A stretch of 64,000 nt of DNA, taken from contig CM062210.1 of the NCBI GenBank assembly GCA_031216445.1, forward strand, positions 16,699,501 to 16,763,500, in the 5' to 3' direction. Origin of the DNA: Lateolabrax maculatus. Taxonomy: Eukaryota; Chordata; Actinopteri; Acropomatiformes; Lateolabracidae. Under the pieces are notes generated by a model. The model saw only the letters and a program-made list of their open reading frames with translations. It was not told the origin of the DNA and ran no database searches. A program made the position numbers and the translations under genes. Below are positions 26,843 to 39,899 of the stretch, piece by piece (position 1 is the stretch's first letter; every line of letters begins with the position of its first letter).

Positions 26843-27129
26843 ATTATTAGTCTATTAACCGATTACTCAACTAACAGAAAATTATTTGGCAACTGTTTTG
26901 AGAGTCGTTTCAGTCATTTTTTGGTTCCAGCTACTCAGGTGTGAATTTGCTGCTTTTGTTTGACATGTATGGTAATAAAGTTAATATCTTTGGGTTTTGT
27001 GGAAGGGAATTTGAATACACCACCTTGGACAATTTTTGCTATTTTTTATATTTAAAATTATTAAACAATTAATCGAGAAAATAATCTGCTGATTTATCGA
27101 TAATGAAAAAAAAATTGTTGCAGCCCGAC
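26843..27129 (-). repeat. dispersed AT-rich teleost repeat, copy 1
   Basis: It reads, in reverse orientation, as the fish repeat that starts GGCTGCAAC... and continues ATTATCGAT...TTAATCGA, with an inner AATATCTTTGGGTTTTGTGG block and a terminal GTCTATTAACCGATTA. The same family occurs at 41.9 and 43.4 kb. The palindromic ends suggest a non-autonomous DNA transposon, but I do not assign a named family. Confidence 0.7.
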
Positions 27130-27711
27130 AATACAACTACTTTTACTACGAATTGTGCTAATTGTACATCAAATAAATAACATGTTGATGCAGTGGAATC
27201 TGGTCAAAACAATATTAGAATTAATTTGGATGTTAATTAATTGGACAAGCCTATGTAAGCGTAAACATGTACAATAAATATTTTATCTTGGGAAATAAGA
27301 TTTTCTGAATATCTAAATTATATCAGAACTGTTCCATTGGGACTCATCGCTGTGTATATAAAGGGTTTTTCTCTGTCTTTAATATGCAGAATGACTCTCC
27401 ATCTTTTGTCCTCTGTCTCTCTGCACTAGAAGTCAAGAATACTAAAAGCTGTATGTATTATAGAGGGTATCTGAAGGTCAGTGGACCAATTTGAGAGAAT
27501 GTGTCTCAGTGTGTCTTCGTGTGCAACCATGGTTTTATCCGGAAGGGATTTTTAGGTAAAATTGTCATTAGACCCCTCCACCACCACTATGCCTTCCCTC
27601 ATCCTTTGTGAGGTATTACATGAGGATTCTTGAGAGTCCCTGCATGAATGCCTTATGTCTCCTCTACAACAGATGTGCCACAGCCTAGGGCCCCTCAGTT
27701 GTAGCTCGTTA

Positions 27712-27755
27712 TGTGTGTGTGTGTGTGTGTTTGTGTGTATGCGCGTGTGTGTGGT
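27712..27755. repeat. (GT)n imperfect microsatellite
   Basis: GT run with TT and GTATGCGC interruptions. Confidence 0.9.
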
Positions 27756-27856
27756 AAGACTGCATGCTATTCCTATTCGGAAGTCAGCAGGGAGTTTGCC
27801 TATAAAAGGCACAATAATAGGCACCCATTTATCTCTGAAGACACTCATCCATCAGA

Positions 27857-27857
27857 G

Positions 27858-27891
<34 letters not shown>
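27857..27891. repeat. (GC)n(AC)n microsatellite
   Basis: GCGCGCGC passes into about 13 CA units. It lies about 100 bases from the GT run at 27.7 kb on the same strand, so the two runs are complementary and could pair. Confidence 0.93.
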
Positions 27892-27894
<3 letters not shown>

Positions 27895-28662
27895 TTGATG
27901 GTTTGTGATATTATTGGTCTGTTGTGCCAGAAGCACTGTCCTGTATATATGCATTAGTGTAAATGTCTGTCTGTACACAGAAGAAAGAAGAAGCTGTATT
28001 GTTGCCTGTCAGTAACTCTCTCTGGCTTTCTGGTTTAAAGGCCATTACACTGTAAAAGCCCAGATTCACTCACTGACACTGTGTGTGGCCTCACCCACTG
28101 ATGACAAAAGCACACAAAAGCAATCCTATCCACAGCCATTAGAAAAGTGTGTCTTTTATTTTGTGTGTGTAAAATCTACTGTATATCTATACTGTGGAGC
28201 CCATTGTGTCTCCTGTAAAGTATTTAAAATGACCAGTGTCTGCATGGCGGTTTTGTTATGACAACTGGAATTGAATACTGAATGGATAGATCGAGGTAAT
28301 GTTTGAAGTAAGTTTTGTTATCTTAACTGGCTAACTTTAGTCTTAATAATGGGTTTGACTTGAATAAGAGAAAGTGACTCTTTAATGAGACATCATGGTT
28401 TTTCCCACATGAGCTAATGTGGTCAGGAACAACCACTGGTGGAGTTTGACAGTGTGCAGACAGACATGACATGAAATATTAATACGTCCGCAGTATACTG
28501 ACATGATGTTACATATCACACGTTACCCGACGCTGCCATCTGGGGACACAAATGCATGAAAATATATCTATATGGTTACAGGTTTAAGGGGATTAATGCA
28601 GCTTTACACTATACTGACCATATGAAAGCACAGAAATATTCTTCAGTATGGTCATACTTTGA

Positions 28663-28690
<28 letters not shown>
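28663..28690. repeat. (GT)n microsatellite
   Basis: GT run of about 28 bases. Confidence 0.95.
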
Positions 28691-28694
<4 letters not shown>

Positions 28695-29135
28695 ATCACT
28701 AGTCTTTCTGTCTGTATGCAGGCGTTCTTGAAATGTCCTGCAATGACCTATTCGAATCAGTGCAGTATTCCTTTCAACCCTCGTATAAACCCTTACCAGA
28801 CTACAAAGAAGCCCATCTTTCTATCAACCCCTCTCCATGGTCTTCATTCTGCTGTTTATTATCCACTCCCTATCTTGTCTTCAAGAGCCCTTAAACAGTC
28901 CATGAGATGAGGGAGAAGGCCAGAGACAGACCTTGCTTTCCTTTCCTCCCTAATCCCGTATTGATCATCAGGCAGTGAATGAACTGCACTTGGACTCCCC
29001 AACTGACTCTATTGATCACAGCAACACACACATACACACATCTACCTCATTTACCAGAAGTCATATATTTAAGAAAACTATTCTGCCCAGCTACAGCCTG
29101 TCACTATGTGAAAAGTGACAGTTATATTATGTGTT

Positions 29136-29203
29136 AAGTGGTGAGATGGTACAAAATGCTGCCAAAGTAAAAAGTCAGCGAGTTCAAGCCCCACAGTGGG
29201 GAA
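29136..29203 (+). repeat. possible tRNA-derived SINE fragment
   Basis: AAGTGGTGAGATGGTACA resembles a degenerate A box and GAGTTCAAGCCCC a B box, about 45 bases apart, as in tRNA-type SINE heads. Arms do not pair well. Weak evidence. Confidence 0.3.
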
Positions 29204-30038
29204 ATTAATTTTCTGCAGCTCAAATAGATGAAAATTGGATGTGGTTTCTTTTCCTAACCACCAAAGATTTAACAGAATCCACATGTAGACGTGATCAGTG
29301 TTGTTTTTGTTGCATAATTGCAAGTCAGACATTTATTTTTTCAACCATGACTGTTTTTTATTCACCTTTAGTTTTCGTCTAACGATTTGACCAGCTATTC
29401 TTTAAGCAGAAGACCTGGTTCAGGCATCGGTGTTGCCAAGAGTCCATAATGCTTCGAGTGCCTACCAGCTTCACAGGTGCTGTTATGTACTGTATATGAC
29501 CTCTGAGCTCTTTGTTTTGGAATGTAGGGGAACACAGAATTTGCCAATGAGGATAAATACACTATATCATGTATCATCTAGTATATGTAGTTATTTGTAA
29601 GTATTCCACTCAACTATGAACACTTTTTAAAAAAACACTAACTACATAGCTCTTGCTGATCATTCTGTTTTTTCCTTTGTTATAAAGACGTTCCAACACA
29701 ACAAACACTGTGTGGGCATTACTGAAAGATATGAGAGACAGTGTTGGCTTTCTATTCATAAGTGAAATAATGATGGCTGTTGCTGCCAGCAATGACAGGA
29801 TGTTAATAATTCATGACAGAAAAAAAAAAATACTCGACAGATGTGCCACCTACTTGTATTCAAATATGGCTCTTTGAACAACAACTGTGGAACACATCCC
29901 CATCACCAACATCCAAAAGAAACCTTTTTCCTCTTGTATTTTGGTGCATCTCGCTCCTTTCTACTTCTGTGGGAGGGTGCAGATGGGAGGCATTTTAGCA
30001 ACAACACAACTCTATGTGTAATGGTATGGCATTGGAAA

Positions 30039-30041
<3 letters not shown>

Positions 30042-30071
<30 letters not shown>
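30042..30071. repeat. (GT)n microsatellite
   Basis: GT run of 30 bases. Confidence 0.95.
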
Positions 30072-30072
<1 letters not shown>

Positions 30073-31663
30073 TCAAGTTGTTTGGCAGGACAGAGGTTCA
30101 GGGCATATGCATGAGATGTACAGAATGAGAGAAAGATCCTGACAATGTGTATAGCATTGGGTGACAGATTGCTCAGTATGCATGTTTACGCACACCCGTA
30201 ACCAGGTTGCTCCGTCAACAGCACATGCTAATATTTTATTCAACATGTTGCCCCCACGCTTATTATGAGGAGGAGAAGGGTTGAAAAAAGAGGACAGAGA
30301 AGCTGAGAGAAAAACAAAAAAGGACTTGTATTCAGTCTTTGTTTCTGTCCTTCTCTCTTTTTATCTCTACTAGTCTCCATGTTTATTTTATGATGAATAA
30401 GTTCCCGTTTAATATTTAAAAAACAAAGTATTCATATAAATATATATGTTAAGACACACACACACACACACACATACAGTTCCCAAACCCTGAGTGAACC
30501 ATACAACTCCCTGGGGTGTCTGGCCTTAGTCTGCGTGTGTGTATGTGTGTGTGTGTTCTCATAGTGCCGTGCTCCAATTAGCAGTCCTATTAGCAGAGGT
30601 GTGGCACCTGAGACCAGAGCAACCGCGCAGGGAGTTCCCACCTCTTAACACGGCATTAGGAGAACCAGCCCCTGCTTTAGTTTGACAAAGAAATCACTGT
30701 GAGATTTCATTCTGAAGCCTGTGTTAATATTTTGTCATGTGGCTGTGAAAGTGAGTTTTGCTGCAGGGAGGGAATACAGAGTAACATTTCAGCCACACAT
30801 TACTTGGGAGGCAGTATAAAGTGCAAAGTGAATATTAAAACATTTACCTTGGCAGTGGAGTTTTATACAAGGAGCGGGTCGTAAAGCAAAGACACTTTTC
30901 CCCACAAAGAGCAATAAAGTGCAATATTATCAGTTAGCAATCCAAAAGCTAAATATATGTTCAACAAGAGATGAGATAAAGCAGGGACTGTGATTGCTGG
31001 CCAAGACATAAGTCTAGATTAAGTTTCTTCCTGACTTGACAAGGTCTTATTCTTATCTTCTTTGTCACCAACACCTACACTGTGCAAAATAGCACATTCT
31101 TTTCTTTGAAAACAGTGAAGAATCTTCCCTTATTGGTGAAATAATTTCACTTGTTTCCAATGCAAATCAGCATGCTGAGCTGTGTTGTGTTACTTTTTTA
31201 ATCACCTGTCATTTACTTGTTGGTAGGGATATTTTTGACACATTGGCAGGAGGTTATTGAAAGTGTTTTTGCAAAGAAAACAGGTGGAGTTAATGTGATT
31301 CTAGAAATGTTGTTTAATTGCATGTAAAAATAAATTATTTGCTAAGATGGTCATTATTATGCTGCTGACATGTGCATATCCACTCATTCCAGTCTCTGTC
31401 TGCTTAATGTTGTTTTGTTGTTAATTTCTTAACTCTGCCATCCTGATCGGTCCCTCCCAGTCCACCAGCAGACTTTCTAATTGTGATGTCGATGAGGGTC
31501 ATGATGGTGGATTGTCCTTGGCTGCCTGGGGGGCAGTTTGGCAAGACCGTCACCCTGGCGCAGGGCCCTCCCATAACTTGGCCGAGTGCCCATTCTGTTG
31601 CCACTCACATCGCTTCACAAGTGTGTTGGCATAGTGTAATACCACAACAGTATCTGTGCCTGT

Positions 31664-31698
31664 GAAAGTTTGAAGACATTTCACGTCTTCAAACTTTC
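31664..31698. repeat. perfect inverted repeat, 14-bp arms, 7-nt spacer
   Basis: GAAAGTTTGAAGAC (31664-31677) is followed after 7 nt by its exact reverse complement (31685-31698). There is no T-run or gene end nearby to make it a terminator. It is a likely replication template-switch scar. Confidence 0.9.
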
Positions 31699-32031
31699 TC
31701 CAGCGTCTTAGCAATTTGTCTATTTGTCCCACTCAACCTTGTTTTTTCACCCTACTGCATGGGTTGTAGTTCGCTCAGCCTCTGAAACGTTGCTGTGTTT
31801 CTTCTACATCAAACACCTCACCTGCACTGCCAGATTTCAACACTCCACTTTTGTGTTGTGTCATTATTGTGTCTGGGAGACAGAGATAGAGAGCAATAGA
31901 AAAATGAAAGTGAGATGTATTTGATTGGAGTGTATGGAGCTGGAGGTTGATATGAATATCAAAAAGTCTTTACCGCGGGTAAGTGATGCCTTCCTGTGCC
32001 GCTCAACACACACTGACAGGTGGTCTCTTCT

Positions 32032-32062
<31 letters not shown>
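32032..32062. repeat. (GT)n microsatellite
   Basis: GT run of about 31 bases. Confidence 0.95.
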
Positions 32063-32065
<3 letters not shown>

Positions 32066-32188
32066 TCAATGTGTATGCATGCCTTTCTGTCGCTAATGTT
32101 TAAGGTGTGCATGTTTCAAAAATGAGAACTCTGCTGCAAAAATACAATACATTCTGAAACTCACAAAAAACCCCCCCAAAAAAACATC

Positions 32189-32220
32189 CTACCAAGAGCA
32201 GGGAAAGCATCTCTTGGTAG
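32189..32220. repeat. perfect inverted repeat, 10-bp arms, 12-nt spacer
   Basis: CTACCAAGAG at 32189-32198 and its exact complement at 32211-32220. Confidence 0.8.
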
Positions 32221-33580
32221 TACAGTACGGTAAGTTTGTAACCATTAGTAACCATATACTGTATCTTTCACTCTTTCATCTGTATTAGTGACTTAATTCA
32301 AATTATTAATTAACTGAATTAATGGAGTTGAAATACAGCACACAGTCACCAATAAAATAACAGCTTGTATAATCACACATGAATTTAAATGCATTCATAT
32401 CTTACATTCAGTTAGCCACAGTAAAACCGTTTCTCAACCAAAATACCAGAAACTTGCCTCATTTTAACATTTTCATTTATAGAGAAAACAGAAGATAAAC
32501 AGAAAAAAAAAGAGTCTAAATTCCCATATATCTCTGATTGGTTTACTGTGTCAAGAAGTACTGTGGCATCAGAACGTGGCAGTGTGCCTCTGTTATTTAA
32601 CACGTGTGACGTCTCATCCACCTGAACAAGCCTGGTCTCAGTAGGGGGGTGTTGTATTTATGTTGAGTGGAACAGCACACTCACTGCCTGAATTTCACGG
32701 CCGGCATGGTGGGGGAGAAAGTCGAAATGAAATATTGAAATTTGCCACCTTTGCTTTCCCCTTCAGGTTTTTGTACAAATGTCATCATCATTAATAATTG
32801 TCTCTGTGGCTTCCTTCAAACTGTTTTAATGAGTCTCTTAAAGTCCCTGGAAACATTGAAGAAGAGATATTACAATATCAAAAATAATATTATTCACGGC
32901 AATGCATTATAATGCAACATAATGTAACATAACATGACCATGGCAAATGGAGTCACAAATAGGCAGTGATGGAAAATGGGACAGAAAATAAAGATTATTG
33001 TCATTATTGGCGTGGCTGTGGATTCATTTTACAATGAATCAATGAGTCATTTAGCCTGTTGAAAGTAAAGCATTCTAATATACCCATTATAAGTTCCTAG
33101 TTTTGCTTTACAATTGCTTATTTGGTCAGACAGTTACAAAAGCCTGTATCGCTCAGTGATAATGGTATATATATATGTTATAATTATCACAATTGGCATC
33201 ACTCTTCCAAGGCATTTGAATAATAATTTAGTCATTTCAAAGTAACCATCTATAAATATATGAAATTTAACTTATATCTTAAACACCTCACTTTCTTAGT
33301 ACACATGGTGCAAATGTGAGTAAAAGCTGACAACTTGTTTGTGTGCACCCTACAAAAGCACATTACACTGACTGAACACAAGGGAATTCTTGATCTATAC
33401 CAAACATCTCGTTCATTCCACACTCACTCACTCAACTGTGGCAGGAGCATGTCAATGATGGCATACATCAGAAGAGGTATAATCACCTCTCCAGGGTGTC
33501 AGAATGATCCACTGGCTGAAATGGGAGCTTGTGGTGCGGTGATGACTTATGGCTCCCCTCAGATTGTACTTTTATCCAGC

Positions 33581-33600
33581 TGCAGCAGGGGGCACTGTGG
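33581..33600 (+). promoter_or_regulatory. possible CTCF-type motif
   Basis: TGCAGCAGGGGGCACTGTGG fits a forward CTCF core. It points away from the minus-strand motifs at 17.0 and 22.3 kb, so the set is divergent and not a simple loop pair. Confidence 0.4.
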
Positions 33601-35462
33601 TGTCACTGTTGGAGCTTGTGTAGTCTGAACGAACAGCGTTGAATTCCTCTGTTACCAGGAAACCTTGTACCACACAAGTCACTCACAGAATTAACTTTAA
33701 AAAATCATTCCACATTCAAAAGAAATCTTGTGATTATGTAATGGGTTGTATCCATCTGGCCAAGGACATCTTTAGATCGTATGTAGATAACTGTTTTCAA
33801 CCACAATTTCAAGCATTTGCTGATGATGTTATTCTAAAACTGAGGTAAGAAGGGTTTTTACCCAAGGACACCTAAGTTAGTCATTGGTTGCAGGGATCAG
33901 AACCATGTCCTGTGCTTCTCCACTTATCAGGAATATCACATTACCCCGGTGTTGAAGCATGCCTGTGTGTTCAGAAGCACTTTGAAGACATGGGGTATTC
34001 AGCAGCACCAGGCCATATCGTGACGACTTCATGCTTTGTAGCTGTTCATAGATTACTTTAGAAGCCAAGTTGAGGGACTTCTCATTGCTGCAGAAGTAAC
34101 TCAAAACTCCTTTTTCTCATACCTTTTTTAGGCTGGCTCATGCTTCACAAGGATATGCATGTGACTTAATTTGCGAAGTTAAAAATGGCATATAGTAGTT
34201 TCAAAGCTGCAAACTTGAACAAACTTGTTGGGAAAAGCTACATTTGCTCAGAGAGCTGCTAAAGTACTGAAGTTCTTAGCCATGCTTTCATCACAAATAG
34301 CATAACAGGCATGAAGCAAAAAACAGCCTTTGCTCCCTCTCTCCTGTCGTCACCTTGATGTGGAAAGAGTGTGAAGACTGTCTTTCTCCAGAGGCAGACA
34401 GTGAGGGAGAATGTCCCATTTATTATCCACTGTCCTCCTCCTCCTCTTGCTCAGCTAGTTGCTTTACACCATGCGTGAAATGGCTTCAAATGGATTCCCT
34501 TTGTCTACTGGCAGTTCGGCTGTTACGCTTTACATTAAGCCTGGCCTCTATGGCCGCAAATCGGCTGTACAGTATGTGATTTACCCTACTTTAGCAGCCA
34601 CACTATAAAATATCTTACAACTGGAACACACACTCACAGAGCTCATCTAAACCGTTTGCATGTTCAGAAATCTGATTTCTCAAGTAGGAATTGTGTGTGT
34701 ATATATGTGTTTGTGTGCGACTATATATTGGAGAATGCACCGTCACATTTTCAAACTTAGAAAGTTTTTGCACTCCCTCTGTTTCACTCAGTTTCTGCCT
34801 AACTGATCAAAAGGGCCTCCGCGGACTGCTCTTCTTTTACGAGTGAATCCTGTTCATAGACTTTTAGAAGACATGGATGGGAGCACAATCACTTTTATCA
34901 GTCACGCAGATGGTTTACACATTAGCCCTTCAACTCATCCCTTCTACTGTAAGACTCTCTCTCCCTCCCTCTGCGAGGAAATCTCCACTCCACTCCACTA
35001 CTTTATAAAACTTCACCACAACTACAGTACTTTAAAGCCCTAAGCCTTCTGCCTCTCTACTCCCACCATGCACATCTTTGAAGCAACGCTCATTGGTGAT
35101 ACTACACAGCTCTGAGAGCTTACACATCGAAAGCCTAATGGCCCAGTGCTGGTTAACTTTCAGGCTTACACCGCTGTTGATGAACTCAAGCAGTCATCAC
35201 CACTGTCTCTCATCCCAGCTAAAACCTGCATTGTACTGGTGAGGTTTAGAGATGAGGAGAGCGGGGATTGTCAATAGATAGGAGAGAGTGAGAAGGAAGC
35301 TGGGTGGAGGACTTTGGGGAAACCTGTTAATAGACACCTAAGCTGCAGCTAAAAACTCTGGAATAATGAACTTTGGTAAGGAGAGACACACGTGCACAGA
35401 CAGTGTCAAACAGGTTTAAAGGCTCTTTTCAGAGCAGGATTTACCATGTACACCACCTATAC

Positions 35463-35508
35463 AGTGTCAGTCAGGGTTATGTGCAGTCACATAACCCCGA
35501 ATGACACT
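35463..35508. repeat. near-perfect inverted repeat, 21-bp arms, 4-nt spacer
   Basis: Arms 35463-35483 and 35488-35508 match at 19 of 21 positions around the spacer CAGT. The stem is too short and the loop too tight for a typical microRNA precursor. Confidence 0.88.
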
Positions 35509-36039
35509 AAGTTATGCTGTACTTTAGCATCAGTCAGACACTTCTGACTGAGACTGAGTGGCATTAAGACGTAGAACATTTCGAGATCATGTCTGTGTTT
35601 GTACTTTTTAAAGCTGTCCTGATTCAGGGCAGTTATACAAATCCAACTTTCCAGCACAAAATACAGCTCCATGATCTCTATTCGTACTATACAGACATCC
35701 ACTTTACGCTGATATCAAGTGTGAAAGCTGTTAAACCATGAAGTTGACATTGCACTTAAGCTATATTGGCGATGGGGACATGTTCCATGACTTACCTCGG
35801 ATTTGTTAAACCCAATGGGGCTTGGTATGATGTTGGTGATGTAATGGCCTTGGCTATCATTTTGTTAACCTCTTGCCTCTGCTGTATATGTTGCCATATG
35901 TCAGTGCGTAGTGGTTCATAGAGTTATAGATGGCCTGTGGTTAGTTCTGTGTCTATTGTATGTGTTGTATCTTTAGCTTTCTCTCAAATTTGAACAGAAG
36001 TCAGTAGTAACCAGTTATGTTGAATCATATCTCTTGACG

Positions 36040-36460
36040 TACGTTGACATATACCGTAGATGTGAAATGCCGATTTTTTTATGTACTTTTCTACTGTTGT
36101 CCTTGTGACACCATCCAGCAAAGTCTCTGCGCTCACTGCTGTTTTATGGCTATCCCTTTCGAAAGTGTGGTTGACAGGCAGGCCTATTTACCGATCAGCC
36201 TGCCATCATGTTTTACAGCAGCTGCTGTCGCGATGGCCCTCAATTCTCTAGATGACTCTGTTGTCCAAAAAAAGAAACATTGCTGCTTTTTTTTTACCGT
36301 CACTCAACGAGAGAGGCTGGGACATAAATCGTCTTGAGGAGAAGTGGTTGTTTTCTGCCCGAGGCGGCAGGGTTTTATTGCCCTCCACGAGAATCTTATT
36401 GGAGGGCTCTTTTGTGTGAGGGTGAATTTTACGGCTGATTGCGTGGATTGGAGTAGTCGT
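36040..36460. promoter_or_regulatory. enhancer-like block
   Basis: This is a repeat-poor stretch with mixed CG-containing text, for example TTGACAGGCAGGCCTA followed by TTTACCGATCAGCCTGCC, and no meaningful reading frame beyond chance frames. It has the texture of conserved intronic non-coding sequence. No individual site is decisive. Confidence 0.25.
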
Positions 36461-37463
36461 AAAACTAAGTAGAGGAGACCTCTCTTCATGGTGCCAGTGG
36501 TGGCCGTGCTTACAACCTGTGTTACTCAGAAATAGGACTCTGGTGTGTGAGTGCACTGATGGACACCAGTCAGAATCTCTTTGACCTGGTGTGAAATGGC
36601 AGCTCAGGTCCCAGTGCAAAGCACTATGCCTCACAAAAGGACTCTGCAAAGCATCTTCTGTTGTTCATCATAACAGCACTTGTTGAATAAATACATAGTG
36701 ACGTGGGTTTATTTAGCCTCATTCCACAGTGGCTTTGGGCAGTCTGAATTGTCTGTTAATTGTCTGTCACCACAGCCACAAATACCATAACTGCTGTCTC
36801 ATGTGTAAGAGCCTAGAGACAGCTAGACTTTAGTTTATGAATGAGAATATTACCAAGTGCATTTCCATCCTCAGATACCAGTAAGTGACAGATAGTGAAT
36901 ATTATCAACTTGCCAAATACTATCCTGCTCTAATTTCTATGTTTTTCTAAAAAATAACAACATTGTAACCATTAGTGTACTTTGTTTCTCAAACTAGTAG
37001 GTGCACAGGGATGCACATAATTGCACAAAGAGGATGCAAATCACATTCCTCACATTCCGATTGCAGAGGGCTTTAATGCAAATTTTTCTGGACATATTAC
37101 CTCAGATGGAAACATCTCATCTATTGTTTCCTGGTCTTCATGTTAAATTGCCAATTTATATCACTGATCAACAAGGGGGGGACCAAAGGCAGAGCAGAAG
37201 ACCCCCATTTAAACAATACAGGTTTCACGAGGAAGGTAATGCTTTCAACATATTTATGAAGCCATTTGTGAGATACATGCACATAGTTTGTTTTTGGTGA
37301 GAAACACTGAACATAGCTGTTTGTTTACAAAAAAACTCACTAAAGTTTTCTCACTCATACTGGCCTCTCGCAGCCTGAGAACAAGGAAAGGATCAAGTGG
37401 AAAGGTGTTGCTCAGCCAAAGTAGGTCACACCTGTTGGTGTTTTCACAAGCTATAGTAGGTTG

Positions 37464-37556
37464 TTTATCTGTGAGGATAACAATATACTGTGTCTGACTT
37501 CAGATTCTGATCTGAAGTCAGACTGAAGGTTACATGTTCGAATCACATCAGGGTCA
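37464..37556 (+). pseudogene. rearranged tRNA-Trp relic with inverted anticodon arm
   Basis: The 3' half (GAAGGTTACATGTTCGAATC... GGGTCA at 37551-37556) is a clear tRNA-Trp T arm and acceptor strand followed by T5. The 5' half is decayed but alignable (TGAGGATAACAATATA). In place of one anticodon arm there are two in opposite directions: 37492-37505 and 37510-37523 are exact reverse complements separated by TCTG. The result cannot fold as a tRNA. The flank AAAGCTTTT matches that of the copy at 47.0 kb, which hints at common descent. Confidence 0.82.
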
Positions 37557-38439
37557 AAGCTTTTTACTGTTGTGACAATCCTCTGCTGTTATAGTAGCAA
37601 GTTTCACTTGCTTTGGGTAACAGCAAACACAAGCTCTCACTCCATATGGACAAAAATGAGCAGCACACACAAGTACAGCTGCAATACAGACTGAAAAACA
37701 ACCTATAATTGGCCATATTGTTTAATTATTTTTTCACTCAAGTATCAATTGTTGAAATTATACAAGACAAGTAAGAAGAAAATCGTGCGGGTTACTTATG
37801 GGTCACCATCCTCCCTCATTTATTCATTCTCTTTTGTTTTTTATCTGCACATCCACACTGGAGCCTTTGATACAAAGTGTCTCTTCCATCTTCCCCTCAA
37901 ATCTGTTGTTCTTTGTCTCGGCAGATTACAGTGCAGCACTGTGTAGATGTTCAGAGGTTGTTGATGAGGTTACGGTCAGGGTATTAGCATGGAGCTGAAT
38001 GGGGAATACTCTATAGCTCATCTCTCTGCCCACACAGCCACTGATAGGAGGCTCACTAAGCATCAAATGGCCGTAAATGGCCCTCAGACTGCCTGTCTTA
38101 TCTGGGCGAGCAGCTCCCCTCAGGCTCTGTGTAATTTGAGTGTGTGTAGTTGTGTGTAAATCTCTGTATTTTTACGATGTATACACACTTGACTGTACTC
38201 TTCATACCTTGAATTTTCTTTGTCTACATGTTCTTCATGTCCACAATTTACCTGTGCACCAATGCCATTTTTTTAGTTGTTTGTCTGCATAATTCATATA
38301 TTTTTATATGCATGTATGTTCGTGCACGTACGAGCCGATGCCTGTTTACCAGACTGCTTATGTACTCGCCGCCCTGCATATCTAACCTCCCCTCCCCACT
38401 CTTCTACATTAGCTCATGCTACTGATAGAGAGCTGCGAT

Positions 38440-38760
38440 AACACACCCTATCACATCAAACGAGCTATAGCGGGTGCTTGGAGGGAGAACTCCATCCTTC
38501 CTTCCACCCCTCTCTCGCTCATCCTTCTTTCCATCCATCCCCATGTTAAACCAATTAACAGTAATTACCGGGCCACCCCAGGCGCAGCTTCTTTCTGCTG
38601 GCTCCGCTGTTTTGTCCTCATCACCACGCCGACACGAAGGGAGGCTCCTAGACGTGTCGGGAAGCAGGTCATTACTGTTTATTAGCTAAGGGAGGCTGAT
38701 TTCCCCTGATGGGCCCTGTAGGAGCCCAGTAAAGTTTGGCTGTTTGGTCATGCAGCTGAC
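38440..38760. promoter_or_regulatory. enhancer-like block
   Basis: Repeat-poor text with CAATTAACAGTAATTACCGG, TCATTACTGTTTATTAGC and several CpG-containing words. Homeodomain-type TAAT cores are clustered. No credible reading frame is seen. Conserved non-coding element by appearance only. Confidence 0.3.
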
Positions 38761-39156
38761 TTTACACATCAGTCTATGTTTAATAGTTTTTGTGATATTG
38801 TTGTAGCGTTATTGTCCCTTAAAGTAGTGAGAAAGTTAGGATAGGATATAAAGGATTTTATATTGCCACAATGTTTTGACAATTTGAAGGTCATAACTAC
38901 TAATTGAGAACAAATTTGTAACCTAGTGTGAACCAATGAAAACAAGTAGTTGTTGGGATCAAAACTTTAATCTTTTGGCCTTGAGACAATCCCTACTTCA
39001 GTTTTCTACTACAGTACAGACATATGAAGCTCAGATGAACTGAAGTGAGGTGTTTTTAGGGTGTTTCCCTGCTTTTTACCCATTGTATTCTGGGAAAGTT
39101 TTAAAAGTAAAATTTAAAGTAATCAACTTTTTATTTCCGTTTGCATTTTACTTCCT

Positions 39157-39203
39157 TTTCAAAGCATTCAAAGCATTTTTTTTTTTCAAAGCATTTTTGG
39201 AGC
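39157..39203. repeat. short direct repeat of TTCAAAGCATT
   Basis: Three copies of TTCAAAGCA followed by TT occur within about 45 bases, separated by a poly-T tract. Confidence 0.7.
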
Positions 39204-39899
39204 ATGAGCATGTGATGTTTCAGGCAGTGTCAAATGTTTAGAAAATGACTGGTGGCCGGGTTAAGAAAGTTTACCTGAGAAATGAAGGAATATGATAGGT
39301 AAGAATGTGAGGCAACAATCCGTCTTCTCCTGTCCGTGTTAAGTAATCGACAGTAAGCAGACTCTAATGTAATGTGCAAAATGATATGAAAATACTCAGC
39401 GAAGCACACTGAGATAACGACAAAGCAGACCAAATGCAGGCTAGATAGTTGTTGTGATGGATTGTCATGCACTGTGGAAGTTGTTTTTCATACACTACAG
39501 GAATGAATGACAGTGAATGGGTTCCTCTGAAGGGCAGAAAATGAGCCCTGATATCTCCATAAATGCTGAAACTGTGCAGACTCGAGCCGTCAAATGTCTG
39601 ACTCTTGTTTTTACATTGCTCTGGACAAAAATAGATTGTTGTGCTGTCTGTGTTTATCATTACTTTCACAAATACTGCATACAAAAAGCTTACAATTATT
39701 GATAACTGCAGATCTGGTGTGCCAAAGTGGATTTTCTGTGTGAGAAAAGAATATGCTGCCTTCAAGTGCTCCTTTTACACTGAACGCAGAAGCCATAAAT
39801 ATCATTTGTCGTGGCATTCAAGTGTTTTTGCATGAAAATAATAGTGGCCCCTTTAATTGTTGTATGTAGAAACATGCACAATAAATGAGAGTTAAGAAA

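Noticed and set aside
31925..31977. Possible exon ending at CCGCGG then GTAAGT
   Set aside because: The donor looks good, but no convincing acceptor or recognisable peptide lies upstream.
33639..33848. Frame with FADDVILKL followed by a GTAAGA donor-like site
   Set aside because: It recalls the FADD box of reverse transcriptases, but no other RT motif is present nearby, and the similarity is only a few residues.
36248..36649. 133-codon frame on the - strand
   Set aside because: No family motif; the region looks like non-coding conserved sequence.
39364..39765. 133-codon frame on the - strand
   Set aside because: No domain, no homologue recognised, overlapping frames on both strands.
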